Part shown: piece by piece, positions 43,193 to 52,700 of the stretch
How the letters are laid out: every line of letters starts with the position of its first letter
How positions within the stretch are numbered: position 1 is the stretch's first letter
Source of the DNA: Catenulispora sp. GP43
GTDB taxonomy: Bacteria > Actinomycetota > Actinomycetes > Streptomycetales > Catenulisporaceae
Length of the DNA stretch: 64,000 nt
Reading direction: 5' to 3'
Assembly: GCF_041260665.1 (NCBI RefSeq)
Contig: NZ_JBGCCT010000045.1
Span: 1 to 64,000, forward strand
Notes under the pieces: generated by a model
The model's input: only the letters and a program-made list of their open reading frames with translations
What the model was told of the DNA's origin: nothing
Databases searched by the model: none
Translations under genes and position numbers: made by a program

Positions 43193-43609
43193 CTACGGAG
43201 CCGGAGCGGGGGTCTGGGCGACGATCGCGCTTAGCGCTGCTGCCGCGCTCATATGAGCGTGCAGTATGTAGCTTCCGGCCCGGATGCCGACGGAGCGTTG
43301 GTCGCGGTTCGCTGCATCGTCGTACGCTTTGGCGCTCTTCACCACGCCAGCGGATTGCAGGGCGCGGCCGATGTCGTAGCCGGTCATTCCGGGAGTGACG
43401 ATCACCGTCACGGTCTGTGCGGTTCCGTTGCCGAAGTAGTCCGATGGGTCGCTTGCTGATGGCGGTGCCACCGGACCCTTTGCTGCTGGTGCACCGGGAC
43501 GGGTAACGAGAACGACCAGGAGGATGGCGATCAACATGAGCATTGCCGTGACCATCACGACGAACCACCGAGGCACGGCTCCTCGGCCATGTCGCTCAGA
43601 ATTCGTCAT
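43193..43609 (-). CDS. Membrane-anchored MltG-N-like (LysM-like) protein without catalytic domain
   Basis: 138 residues from ATG 43609 with GGAAGG upstream. One membrane helix (FVVMVTAMLMLIAILLVVLV), a Pro/Ala linker, then VTVIVTPGMTGYDIGRALQS, AGVVKSAKAYDD and GIRAGSYILHAHMSAAAALS. This resembles the LysM-like N-terminal subdomain of the MltG/YceG transglycosylase. The catalytic lytic domain is absent. It may bind peptidoglycan. Function otherwise unknown. Confidence 0.72.
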   Translation of the reverse strand: MTNSERHGRGAVPRWFVVMVTAMLMLIAILLVVLVTRPGAPAAKGPVAPPSASDPSDYFGNGTAQTVTVIVTPGMTGYDIGRALQSAGVVKSAKAYDDAANRDQRSVGIRAGSYILHAHMSAAAALSAIVAQTPAPAP

Positions 43610-43673
43610 CGCGCCTTCCTTCTTGAAGATGGGTTCGAACCACGCCGCGGTGAGGGGCCCTTCTGGAAGGTGT

Positions 43674-44171
43674 CTACGGAAAGTGGTCTGCCAGGCGCTT
43701 GAACGCGGCACTGGAATCCTCGTCCGAGATCTTCGCGCCGGTCTGTTGCTTGAGCCAGTCGCGGACCGTGTCGAAGTCCTTGCGCCAGAATCGGACGTGC
43801 CAGCCGATCACGTCGTCCAGGAAGGCAATAGCGCGGTCGGAACTTCCGCCACCCGCGTTGTTCACAGGATGCCGGTCGGCCATGCTCCGCCTCCCGCCTT
43901 CGATCCGCTCGAAGCACCACAGCAGCGTGAAGTAGGCCTGCCGTACGTCATCGACGCTCTTCCCGGCTGGCGCAGCTTTGCCGAAGACGACGGCGCCCAG
44001 CAGATCGCGGGCCTCGGCGAACGGGCCGGTAGTCAGGTCGGCGTGCAGTGCGCGAGCCAGCTCGAAGTCCTCACGGCGGTGCTGGATGTGGGCCTGGCGT
44101 GCGGCGAAGCCGGCGGCTGCGAGCGCAACGAGCGCGCCCAGCGCGCTGCCGTAATCCCCGACGTTAGGCAT
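43674..44171 (-). CDS. Hypothetical membrane-anchored protein
   Basis: 165 residues. An N-terminal hydrophobic segment (ALGALVALAAAGFAAR) precedes a helical body with YFTLLWCFERIEGG and DDVIGWHVRFWRKDFDTVRD. It resembles DUF4760-type proteins in layout, but this is only a resemblance. The gene is followed on the same strand by the MltG-N-like gene. Confidence 0.68.
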   Translation of the reverse strand: MPNVGDYGSALGALVALAAAGFAARQAHIQHRREDFELARALHADLTTGPFAEARDLLGAVVFGKAAPAGKSVDDVRQAYFTLLWCFERIEGGRRSMADRHPVNNAGGGSSDRAIAFLDDVIGWHVRFWRKDFDTVRDWLKQQTGAKISDEDSSAAFKRLADHFP

Positions 44172-44302
44172 GTAGAGCAGTCAAGCATCGCAGGGGCCTG
44201 CTTCGCTAGATGAGAAGCGAGGGTTTCGAGCCCGAGCAGGGCGAGGACCGCGATTGCCGTCCTCGCCCTGCGGTGGCCAGACGGATCTGTCCGGTTCGGG
44301 TG

Positions 44303-44797
44303 TCAGCCGGAGACGCGGACAAAAGACGCCCAGACTGTTTTTCCGCCCTTGCCGCCCAGAGCCGTTCCGTGGTCGGTCGCCGGTGCTCCGACGATGCGAA
44401 GCCCGCGTCCCTGCTCGTCGTCGCCCGACGGGACCTGGGGAACGGGCAGTTCCGGGGCCGTGTCGAATACCTCCACGAGCACGCGGCGCGCGAGCAGCCG
44501 GATCGTGAGCCGGACGGCTGCCGGGGATACCGGATCGGGGTCCGGGGGCGTGGCTGTCGCTGTGACCGCGTTGGTAACCAATTCCGAGACCACCTGGCAG
44601 ACAGCCCACTCGAGCTCGGACTGTCCCCAACGGCTGAGAATGTCGGCGGCGTGTCGCCGCGCCCAGGCGACGGCGGTCGGTTGAGCCGCTACGACCAGGA
44701 CACTGATCTCCTGGTGGCTGATGACCGGGTTGGGCGGATGGGTCGGCCTCGCGAGCGCGACGCCGATCGGAGGTATCGAAGTACTCTGGTCCTGCAT
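44303..44797 (-). CDS. RsbW-like ATP-binding protein
   Basis: 164 residues. HATPase_c_2 fold with N-box VCQVVSELVTNAVTA, G1 VEVFDTAP and G2 GRGLRIVGAPATDHG. A second copy of this class in the window (compare 18826-19251), with little identity outside the motifs. Likely an anti-sigma or switch kinase with an unknown partner. Confidence 0.87.
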   Translation of the reverse strand: MQDQSTSIPPIGVALARPTHPPNPVISHQEISVLVVAAQPTAVAWARRHAADILSRWGQSELEWAVCQVVSELVTNAVTATATPPDPDPVSPAAVRLTIRLLARRVLVEVFDTAPELPVPQVPSGDDEQGRGLRIVGAPATDHGTALGGKGGKTVWASFVRVSG

Positions 44798-44878
44798 GGA
44801 AGCTCTTTCCTTCCGTGCTGGCCCCGGGCCGTTCGCAGCGGCGTCGGGGCCGCCTGTCGTGATCTCTTACTCAAGTCG

Positions 44879-45499
44879 TCAGACCGGGTCCGGCCTATTT
44901 GCCACGTAGCGATACCGCCGCGGCTTGTCAGATGTGCGCTCGACCACCCCCTGCTCGGTCAAGGTGCTCAGGCAGTTGGCGACGGCTCCCGACGAACGCC
45001 CCCCAAGCAAGTGACCGATCGAGGTCGGGGTGAACTCAACCTGAGGCCGTGACGCGAGCAGCTCGACCACCAGCGCCCTCAGACCGCCGGATGCGAGCCG
45101 CCCGGTCATCAACACGGCTGCCGGCACTACCGCGAGCTCTGTCTCTTTCTCGCGCCGGTAGTCCTCAGTCTGAGCAGAGCCACCACCCACCTTTTCGACT
45201 TCTGCCTGCGGGTTCTCGGCTGGGCTGTGCAAGGCGGTGTCCCCAATCGCAGGTCCCTGACGGGCAATGGCCGTCGGCCGCCAGGTCGCCGCACCACGCT
45301 TACCGTCGCTCGGCTGATGCAAGGTACGGCGCGCCAAGCCCATCCCTTCCAACAACACGAGCGCCTTGGCAGTCGTCGACCCGCCGGTGCCGGCCATGTC
45401 GGCGAGTTCCTTGGCTGTGCTGTCCGGCCTACTCAACAGCGCACCGAGAACCGCGGCCTGCGCGTCGGTGAGGACAGGATGATCGAGCGTTTCGGGCAT
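44879..45499 (-). CDS. Protein with two winged-helix domains (MarR-like)
   Basis: 206 residues from ATG 45499, chosen because AGGAAGGGG stands upstream and the longer N-terminus is not protein-like. An N-terminal winged helix (LTDAQAAVLGALLSRPDSTA, KELADMAG, STTAKALVLLEGMGLARR) and a C-terminal one (LLASRPQVEFTPTSIGHLLG, AVANCLSTLTEQGVVER, YRYVA) are joined by an acidic linker. The architecture suggests a DNA-binding regulator, possibly of the repeat region just upstream (45768-45950). Confidence 0.78.
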   Translation of the reverse strand: MPETLDHPVLTDAQAAVLGALLSRPDSTAKELADMAGTGGSTTAKALVLLEGMGLARRTLHQPSDGKRGAATWRPTAIARQGPAIGDTALHSPAENPQAEVEKVGGGSAQTEDYRREKETELAVVPAAVLMTGRLASGGLRALVVELLASRPQVEFTPTSIGHLLGGRSSGAVANCLSTLTEQGVVERTSDKPRRYRYVANRPDPV

Positions 45500-46173
45500 C
45501 GGTGGGAACCCCTTCCTGTCAAACAATTCGGCGTTGCGCGCGGCCTGGCCTGTGGTGCGGGTCGGCGGACCAGGCCGCGCAGGACCATGGACGCTCGACT
45601 TCACGACGAAGTCCAGCAAAATCCCGCTCTTGGGGCGATATCGACCGGTACGGGTGACTGTGACGAAGCACGCTAGTTGGCGGTGAGGCTGGATAGCTGG
45701 CGTCTTCGACGCACGGTAGTCGTCCTCCTTCGGGTGGTGTTTGTCCCGTCTCGTCGGAGTTGGCCGATTCTCACGTCATCGTCACGGAGCCCTGCGCGGT
45801 CTCATCGATCTGTGTCGATGCCTCGTGATGTGTCCCTTCTCGCGTGACGTTGTCGTTGTCTCAAGTCACGTTGTTGGATTCGCGGCTGGTCTCAGGATTC
45901 GTTGCCGGTCGGGGCCCGGACCGTTTTCGGTGTCTCATGTGACGTTGTCGCCGGGCGGGCTGGGCGCTGTCGTGGCTGTCGGTGATCAGGGCTCGTCTCG
46001 GGTTCCGCTCCCTCTCACGAGTGGTTTGATCCGGCCGGCCCGGCGGACGCCGAGCCCGATGACGAGGCGTTGGCCGCGCGTTGGTGGGCTCAGCATCGGA
46101 TTGAGTAGCTCCGCCGGGTAAGTTGAGTAGTCGAGCCCTGGGCCAGGACGGCGTCCTCCGAGAGGGTGAAGCC
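45500..46173. other. Long non-coding region with repeated motifs
   Basis: 674 bases between the divergently arranged winged-helix gene and the first tandem paralogue. Open frames here lack coding character. The centre is occupied by iteron-like repeats (45837-45950) and four GTCTCA motifs at 45799, 45858, 45889 and 45932. No tRNA or strong hairpin. Confidence 0.6.
45837..45950 (+). repeat. Three 19-bp iteron-like direct repeats
   Basis: Copies at 45837-45855, 45858-45876 and 45932-45950 share CTC(A/G)nGT(G/C)ACGTTGT(C/T)G, with the third differing from each of the others at three of 19 positions. Starts are spaced 21 and 74 bases, close to two and seven helical turns. A weaker fourth copy may lie at 45768-45786. 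Such phased repeats are typical of protein-binding arrays such as replication iterons or multi-site operators. Confidence 0.65.
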
Positions 46174-46722
46174 ATGGAAGCCAAGCCTTTCGCATGGATC
46201 GCCCGCCACCGCCTTCCGGTGATCCTGACCGTCACCGCAATCGCGGTCGGTGCCATCGGAATCCGGATCTACCTGCCGATCGCGGCACGGGATCGGATGC
46301 TGCAACACGGCGACGCCCTGCTGCAGGCGATGCCGACCCCGGCTGGCGGACACCTTCAGGACCGTTCGTCCACCCGCCGCTCCGGGTGGTTCGACCAGGC
46401 GATGGCCGACTCCCCGGTGACCCAGGACAGCTGGGACGCCACGTTCGACGTCGACACGGTGGACTCCCCATCGCAGGTCGCCACCGCATACGCGGCGCAG
46501 CTTTCGCAGGCCGGATGGAACCGGGACGCCGCCTGCGTCGCGAAAGGCGCCCCGGACGGCGTCTCGACGGACGTCATCGGTGTGGTCCACGCCTACTCCG
46601 GCTGTTGGACCAAAGACGGGTTCAGCCTCGATGCGACGGTCGATACCGAGCTGCAGGCCAGTGGCTACCAGGTCTTCGTGACCATGACCGATCCGCCGTA
46701 CGGTGGTTCGTCAGCAACCTGA
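46174..46722 (+). CDS. Membrane-anchored hypothetical protein, tandem paralogue 1
   Basis: 182 residues. A basic start (MEAKPFAWIARHRLP), one membrane helix (VILTVTAIAVGAIGIRIYLP), then an extracellular domain with YAAQLSQAGW and a CWTKDGFSLDATVD motif. Two Cys (ACVAK and GCWTK) may form a disulphide. It shares this layout and many residues with the next gene. No family name known. Confidence 0.78.
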   Translation: MEAKPFAWIARHRLPVILTVTAIAVGAIGIRIYLPIAARDRMLQHGDALLQAMPTPAGGHLQDRSSTRRSGWFDQAMADSPVTQDSWDATFDVDTVDSPSQVATAYAAQLSQAGWNRDAACVAKGAPDGVSTDVIGVVHAYSGCWTKDGFSLDATVDTELQASGYQVFVTMTDPPYGGSSAT

Positions 46723-46769
46723 CGGGGGGCGGCAGGCGCAGCCTGGTCGTCGTTCGAGAGAGTGAAGGT

Positions 46770-47261
46770 ATGGGGGACAGGCCTTACTCCTGGATCGCGG
46801 GTCATCGCCGTCCGGTGATTCTGACCGTCGTCGCCGTAATCGCCGTCGGTGCGCTCGGGGTATGGATCTACTCCCCGATCGCCGCGCGGGATCGGATGTT
46901 GCGGCGTGGCGATGCGCTGGTACAAGCCATCCCGGCTCCGGCCGGCGGACACGTGCTGTACCGCGTGTCCACTCGGCGGGACGGGGTAACGGGTCTGCCG
47001 TTCACGCATTACCCGGCGTCCCACGACACCTGGGCCGCCGGCTTCGACCTCGATACGGGCGACTCCTCGGCGCACATTGAGTCCGCATACGCAGCTTTAC
47101 TCGCTCAAGCGGGATGGCGTCGGGATCCCGTCGGCGCTCAGTCCGACTGCTGGACCAGGGACGGGTTCGGCATCTCGGTGTCGGTCAACGATGGACTGCA
47201 CCCCGGTGAGGTCTGGCTGGACGTGAAGATGAGCGGGTTGCTGTGTGGTGCGGACTCGTAG
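46770..47261 (+). CDS. Membrane-anchored hypothetical protein, tandem paralogue 2
   Basis: 163 residues. Clear paralogue of the preceding gene: PYSWIAGHRRPVILTV, a membrane helix, IAARDRMLRRGDALVQAIPA, YAALLAQAGWRRD and CWTRDGFGISVSV. The upstream bases (TTCGAGAGAGTGAAGGTATGG) also resemble those of the first gene, so the duplication included the translation start. It lacks the 20 or so residues before CWT that contain the other Cys in paralogue 1. Confidence 0.78.
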   Translation: MGDRPYSWIAGHRRPVILTVVAVIAVGALGVWIYSPIAARDRMLRRGDALVQAIPAPAGGHVLYRVSTRRDGVTGLPFTHYPASHDTWAAGFDLDTGDSSAHIESAYAALLAQAGWRRDPVGAQSDCWTRDGFGISVSVNDGLHPGEVWLDVKMSGLLCGADS

Positions 47262-47279
47262 TCCGGATGCCACGTATCA

Positions 47280-47468
47280 GTGCAGCGCCTCATCCGCCGG
47301 GCTGATCCGACCGCGAACCGCGTGAACAGCACCTCCAGCCCGCCCCGACCCAAAGGCGCCCAGGTCGAAGACCTCCGACAGCAACATGATGCAGGCGCCT
47401 CCGTCCCCCAACTCGCCCGCAAGTTCGGAATCGCCAACGCGGCCGCCTACCGCGCCCTGCCTGACTGA
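47280..47468 (+). CDS. Small helix-turn-helix protein resembling a resolvase C-terminus
   Basis: 62 residues. The last 36 residues (GAQVEDLRQQHDAGASVPQL, ARKFGIANAAAYRAL) match the HTH_7 DNA-binding end of serine recombinases and Hin. The catalytic domain is missing, so this is either a stand-alone small DNA-binding protein or a recombinase remnant. Start uncertain (GTG 47280 or 47322). Confidence 0.55.
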   Translation: MQRLIRRADPTANRVNSTSSPPRPKGAQVEDLRQQHDAGASVPQLARKFGIANAAAYRALPD

Positions 47469-47530
47469 CCCCGAAACCCGCGGCACCGACAACACGAACT
47501 GAGACGATCCCGCCAATCCACACCCGAACG

Positions 47531-47578
47531 GCAATCGGAGGTGAGACAGGCAACTCAGCCCGTCTCACCTCCGATTGC
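47531..47578. repeat. 17-bp perfect inverted repeat containing TGAGAC
   Basis: Left arm 47531-47547 and right arm 47562-47578 are exact complements about a 14-base loop. It has no T-run. Each arm contains the TGAGAC/GTCTCA motif that recurs through this region, so a protein-binding site is at least as likely as a terminator. Confidence 0.75.
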
Positions 47579-47646
47579 ATCCGCCCAGGTCACATCACTA
47601 CTCACCGGCAATGATCGATTGAGACGGGACATGATGCAATACGCAT

Positions 47647-47913
47647 ATGGAGCGCGTCGAGGTCGAGCTGTTCACCGACGGCAGCAACAACGCTGTCATC
47701 CGCATGCCCGGCAGGCAGTTTCCGGGTGTGCTCATCCAAGGCGACAGCCTGGCGAGCCTACGGTCCGACGTCGCCGAGATTCGAGATGCATGCCTGGCCA
47801 CCGACGCAACCGAGGCGCTAGAGGCGACGGAGTCCCTTCTCGAAGATTTTGATGCGGTCATGCTTCGCTATACCGACGCTCTCGAACGTCACGGCCTCCG
47901 CAAGCCGTTCTGA
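47647..47913 (+). CDS. DUF6959-like small protein
   Basis: 88 residues. MERVEVELFTDGSNNAVIRM, then PGRQFPGVLIQGDSLASL, matches the small DUF6959 family as I recall it, often found near toxin loci. The C-terminus is a helical ATESLLEDFDAVMLRYTDAL. Function unknown; an immunity role has not been shown. Confidence 0.7.
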   Translation: MERVEVELFTDGSNNAVIRMPGRQFPGVLIQGDSLASLRSDVAEIRDACLATDATEALEATESLLEDFDAVMLRYTDALERHGLRKPF

Positions 47914-48235
47914 AGATCAAAGGAAGTTGCCACCTTCCGTGAGAGACGTAGGCCGAGACCGTCTCAACGAAACTGGCATCAGCGCAGCTAAGCTTCCACG
48001 TCAAGCCGACCTTCGCTGAGACGGAACAGTGTTGTTGCGTGACTTGCTCGGAGCGCGGCGCTCGTGGGAATGGTCGGTTGATCCGTTCTTGTTCCCTTCG
48101 CTGCGGGGGTCGGGTGTCCGGGGTAGTCCCCCGCGAACCAGCCACCACCCCAGCCCGCATTTCCCGGATCGCTGTCGCTGGCCGCCTCCAGAAACCGCAA
48201 TGCGTGAACGCAGGGACGCCCGATAGCCTCGTCCA
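47914..48235. other. Intergenic segment with TGAGAC motifs
   Basis: 322 bases. Contains GAGACCGTCTC (47955-47965, an 11-base palindrome-like element), GTCTCA at 47961 and TGAGAC at 48017. No convincing gene. Confidence 0.5.
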
Positions 48236-49291
48236 ATGCCACAGGTCGAAGGCCCTGCTCCTGTCGAGTCCGCGATACCGGACGGCATGGGCCCAGTCGC
48301 CGACATGGCCGGCATCATGGTGGGTGACGTCCCCGCCTGGCTGGTACTCGGCGAGGACGGCGTGTTGAGCAGGTGGGCCCCGGGCCGGTCCGTCTTTCAA
48401 AGGCTGACGGCGATTCCACCGGCCGAAAGCGGGTCGGACAAGATCCGGCGGCGGCTCCACGCGTCACTATGCGGACGATTCGCAGCCGTCGTCGACGACT
48501 ACGGGACCACCGGAACCGTCATCGACCTGTCGACCGGCCGCACGACCATGACCCTGGACGGCGGCGACTACTGCGAACACGTCGTACCGTTCGCGCTGGC
48601 CTTCGCCGAGCACGACGGCTCGCCCGTACTGATCCACCGCACGCGATGGAACCGGCTGGATGTCAGCGACCCGGCAACTGGCCGACTGCTCACCGAACGC
48701 GAAACACCCGAGCGCCGCAACCACGAGGACGAACCACCCCACTACCTGGACTACTTCCACGGGGCGCTCTACCTCAGCCCAGATGGCAACCAGATCTGCG
48801 ACGACGGCTGGATATGGCAGCCCTTCGGCATGCCGACAGTCTGGAGTCTGACCGCGTGGCTGGACGACAACGTCTGGGAGTCAGAGGACGGCCCCTCGCG
48901 CGCCGAGTATCCGTTCCTGGAGGAATGGGACCGCGGAATCGCATGGGTCACCTCAAACCGGATCGCCGTCCAGGACGTCGGCGACCGAGAGCACCCGCCC
49001 TGCATCCGCGTCCTCGACCCGACCGCCGCGGGACCGAGCCCCTACGTCACATCCATGGCCATGCTGACGGTCACAACCTTCCCCGGCCCTGGTGGACGCT
49101 ACTTCTCCGACGGGAACCTGCTGCTGGTCTCCGGCGAGACCGAACTGGAAGCGTGGAACATCGAGCAAGGTATCAAGACATATACAGTCCCGAGGTTCAC
49201 CCCGATTCGGCAGCATCCGCACAGCCTGGAACTGGTAGAGATCAACACTGATGCGATGCGGCGCTGGGTCCCGCCCGGCCGAACTCGCTAA
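48236..49291 (+). CDS. Hypothetical beta-propeller-like protein
   Basis: 351 residues. No signal peptide. Repeated strand-turn units (WLVLGEDGVLSRWAPG, TVIDLSTGRTTMTLDGGDYC, LYLSPDGNQICDDGWIWQPF, LLLVSGETELEAWNIEQGIK) suggest a WD40-like propeller that reads conserved strands rather than an enzyme. No family named. It stands alone; regulatory context unknown. Confidence 0.72.
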   Translation: MPQVEGPAPVESAIPDGMGPVADMAGIMVGDVPAWLVLGEDGVLSRWAPGRSVFQRLTAIPPAESGSDKIRRRLHASLCGRFAAVVDDYGTTGTVIDLSTGRTTMTLDGGDYCEHVVPFALAFAEHDGSPVLIHRTRWNRLDVSDPATGRLLTERETPERRNHEDEPPHYLDYFHGALYLSPDGNQICDDGWIWQPFGMPTVWSLTAWLDDNVWESEDGPSRAEYPFLEEWDRGIAWVTSNRIAVQDVGDREHPPCIRVLDPTAAGPSPYVTSMAMLTVTTFPGPGGRYFSDGNLLLVSGETELEAWNIEQGIKTYTVPRFTPIRQHPHSLELVEINTDAMRRWVPPGRTR

Positions 49292-49739
49292 AAGCCGCCG
49301 CGAAATCGGCTACAACGACTGTCGTCAACCCCTGACGGCTCGTCGGGCCCGAGTCACTTGCTCGATGAACCCGACAAGCCGCCAACAAGCGAGCTTTACG
49401 ACCGCCAACCACCGTGCTTCGTCACAGTGACAGCAACCTGGTTACTGGGCCAGGAGCGTGTGCTCTTAAGCGCCGGTTACGCGAGTGGGAGCTTTGTGGA
49501 ATTACGGAAGTTCCGCGCTCAATCAGAGCTTTGACTAGTCAGGTCGGCAAAGTCGATAATCGACACGCGATGGGCCGTGATCTACGGCCTGAGCTCGCCG
49601 TATCCGACGAGGGGGCAGAGTCGGTGAGCCACGTTCAATCGTGCGACGGCGCGGCGCCAGGGTTCCATGAGGCGCTCATCCAATGCGGCCTACACCTATT
49701 GGGCCACGATGTAGCGAGCGACCGGCTTGGAGACGTCGT
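49292..49739. other. Intergenic region before eccC
   Basis: 448 bases. No convincing gene; a 111-codon frame (49414-49749) lacks a binding site and coding character. A stretch near 49490-49570 is AT-richer and may hold the promoter of the secretion/pilus group. Confidence 0.5.
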
Positions 49740-52700
49740 ATGCGCATGACCTTGACGGTCGTCGACCCACTCCAGGCGGCGAAGGCAGACATCGTGCTGT
49801 CTGCCGACGGACAGACTCCAGTGGCGCAGATCGCTGAGCTCCTGGGAAGGCTGGTCGGCAATTCCGAGCCGACAGCGCCGTCCCTTTTCGTCGACGGGGA
49901 ACCGGTCGGCCTGCACCATACGCTTGCTTCTTCGTCTCTGGTGGAAGGGGCGGTGGTTTCGCTACGCGATCCGTCCGGCTGCTTGCCCTCCGAGCCGAGC
50001 GGGGTTTTCGAGGTGCGCATAGTGGGCGGGCCGGCTGCCGGTCCGGTTCACCGCTTGGTTCCAGGCAGCGTCGACGCGGGGCGGGCGTCAGGCATGCAGA
50101 TTCGCCTGCGCGACCCGGCGGTCCCGGACTGCGCGCTTCGAATCAGCCTCGACATGAACGGTGTGGTGCGGATCGCTCCGTTCGAGGGGGCCGTCGCCAC
50201 CTTGGACCAGGTGCCGTTGGAGACACAGGTTGAATGGCCTGTGGAGTCGCAGGTAGCTGTCGGGTCGACGCTGATGGAACTGGCCGTTTACATGCGGCCG
50301 GATGCGGCGTTGACCTTAGCCGAGGACGGCAGCACGTTCGAGTTCAACCGGCCGCCGCGGTTGCTGCCTCCCGCACGGCAAACACGCTTCAAGCTGCCAG
50401 CTCCGGTTAGGGACGACCACAAGCGGCCGTTCCCGATCGTGATGCTCTTCCTGCCGATCATGGGGGCGGTCCTGATGGCCGTGATGATGAAGCGGCCGCA
50501 GTATCTGATGATGGCGGCGATGTCGCCGCTGATGATGCTGGGCAACTTCTGGCAGGAGAAGAAGACCGGTAAGAAGACCTTCACGCAGCAGGTCGCCGAC
50601 TACGAGGCGAAGAAGGCGCGCATCGAGCAGGACGCTCGCGATGCCTTGGCCGCCGAGCGACGGGCCCGGCGCCGTGCTTGCCCAGACCCGGCGATGATTC
50701 TGGATATCGCCACCGGTCCGCGGATGCGCCTGTGGGAGCGACGCCGTGAGAACGACGACCATCTACTGCTGCGAGTCGGCACGCTGGATCAGCCCAGCGA
50801 GGTCGTCCTCGACGACCCCGAGCAGGACGAACACCGGCGCCAGGTGGCTTGGACAGTGCCTGACGCGCCCGTGACGATCCCGCTGCGCGAGCGGGGCGTG
50901 ATCGGTATCGCGGGGGCTGCGGATACCCCCCGGGCAATCGCCCGATGGCTGCTTGCCCAGACCGCGACCTTGACCGGCCCCACGGACGTCCAGTTCTATC
51001 TGCTGACCGATCGTGATTCGCAGCCGGCCTGGGACTGGCTGCGGTGGCTGCCGCACGTACGAGCAGGAGCCGACGCCCAAGCAAGCGCTCTGATAGGAGT
51101 GGATGCGACGACCGTCGCGCAGCGCATCGCGGAGCTGAATCTCATTGTTGCCTCCAGGTCGAAGGCTGCGGCTGCCGATCAAGGTAGGCATGTCCGGTTC
51201 GAGGAACCGGACATCGTCGTCGTCCTTGACGGCTCTCGGCGGTTGCGCGCCCTGCCCGGAATGATTCAGATCCTCTCGCAAGGGCCCACAGTCGGTGTCT
51301 ATGCCATCTGTCTTGATGCTGAGCAGCGGTTCTTGCCCGGTGAGTGCCAAGCAGTTGCCGTCGTAGACTCGAACGGTCTGCGGATCCAGCAGGTCGGGCA
51401 GGAAGTTCTACGGGGCGTCCGGCCGGACGCGGTATCGCCGGTGTGGTGCCACAGTCTGGCGCGCGGTTTGTCCGCCCTTCGCATAGTCGCCGAATTCACG
51501 GACGAGACCGGGATTCCGACATCGAGCCGCCTGCTGGACGTGCTGGGTCTGGAGCCGCCGACCAGCCAGGCTATTGCTGCGCGCTGGACCATGGGCGGCG
51601 AGACCACGATGGTGATGCTGGGTGAGTCCTTCGACGGCCCGTTCGGGATCGACATCCGCCGGGACGGTCCGCACGGCCTGATCGCCGGTACGACCGGTGC
51701 CGGTAAGTCCGAGCTGCTGCAGACGATCGTGGCGTCGTTGGCGGTGGCGAACAAGCCGACCGCGATGACGTTCGTGCTGGTGGACTACAAGGGCGGTTCG
51801 GCGTTCAAGGACTGTGTCCAGCTGCCGCACACCGTGGGTATGGTCACCGACCTGGACAACCACCTGGTGGAGCGGGCCCTGGAGTCGCTGGGCGCGGAGC
51901 TGAAGCGCCGGGAGCACATCCTGGCCGAGGCCGGTGCCAAGGACATCGAGGACTACGGCGATATCCGGAAGAAGAACACGCACCTGTCGCCGATGCCGCG
52001 GCTGCTGATCGTGATCGACGAGTTCGCCTCGATGGTGCGGGAGCTGCCGGACTTCGTCACCGGTCTGGTGAACATCGCCCAGCGTGGCCGTTCGCTCGGT
52101 ATCCACCTGCTGCTGGCCACGCAGCGTCCCTCCGGTGTGGTCTCGCCGGAGATCCGGGCCAACACCAACCTGCGGATCGCGCTGCGCGTCACCGACGGGA
52201 ACGAGTCGACGGACGTCATCGATGACCCGTCGGCCGGTTTCATCTCCAAGTCGACGCCCGGCCGCGCCTACGTGCGGCTCGGCGCCAACTCGCTGGTGCC
52301 GTTCCAGGCCGGCCGCGTCGGCGGCCGCCGCCCCGGGGCGACCGTCACCAAGGTGTCCGCTCCGTGGGGAACCCATCTGTCGTGGCCCGAACTCGCCATC
52401 CAGCCTCCGCGCGAGCCGGACCCGCCCAAGGCCGAGGACGACGCGGAGATCACCGACCTGAAGGTCCTGGTCGACGCGATCCGCGAGGCCAACGCCGCGA
52501 TGCAGATCTCGCCGCAGCACTCGCCGTGGCTGCCGGCGCTGCAGGACACGGTGCTGCTCTCCGACGTGCCCCCGGTGCGCCGGCATGGCGGCCACGACCT
52601 GGCGCCGGTGCCGTGGGGCATCGACGACCTGCCCGCTTTGCAGGCGCGGCGCGCGGCGGTGCTGGACTTCGCCTCCCTGGGTCACATGCTCATCGCCGGC

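Noticed and set aside
45837-45950. CRISPR array
   Set aside because: Repeats are imperfect, unequal in spacing (2 and 55 bases between copies) and without cas genes.
47280-47468. Serine recombinase gene
   Set aside because: Only the HTH end is present; no catalytic Ser domain is found upstream in any frame.
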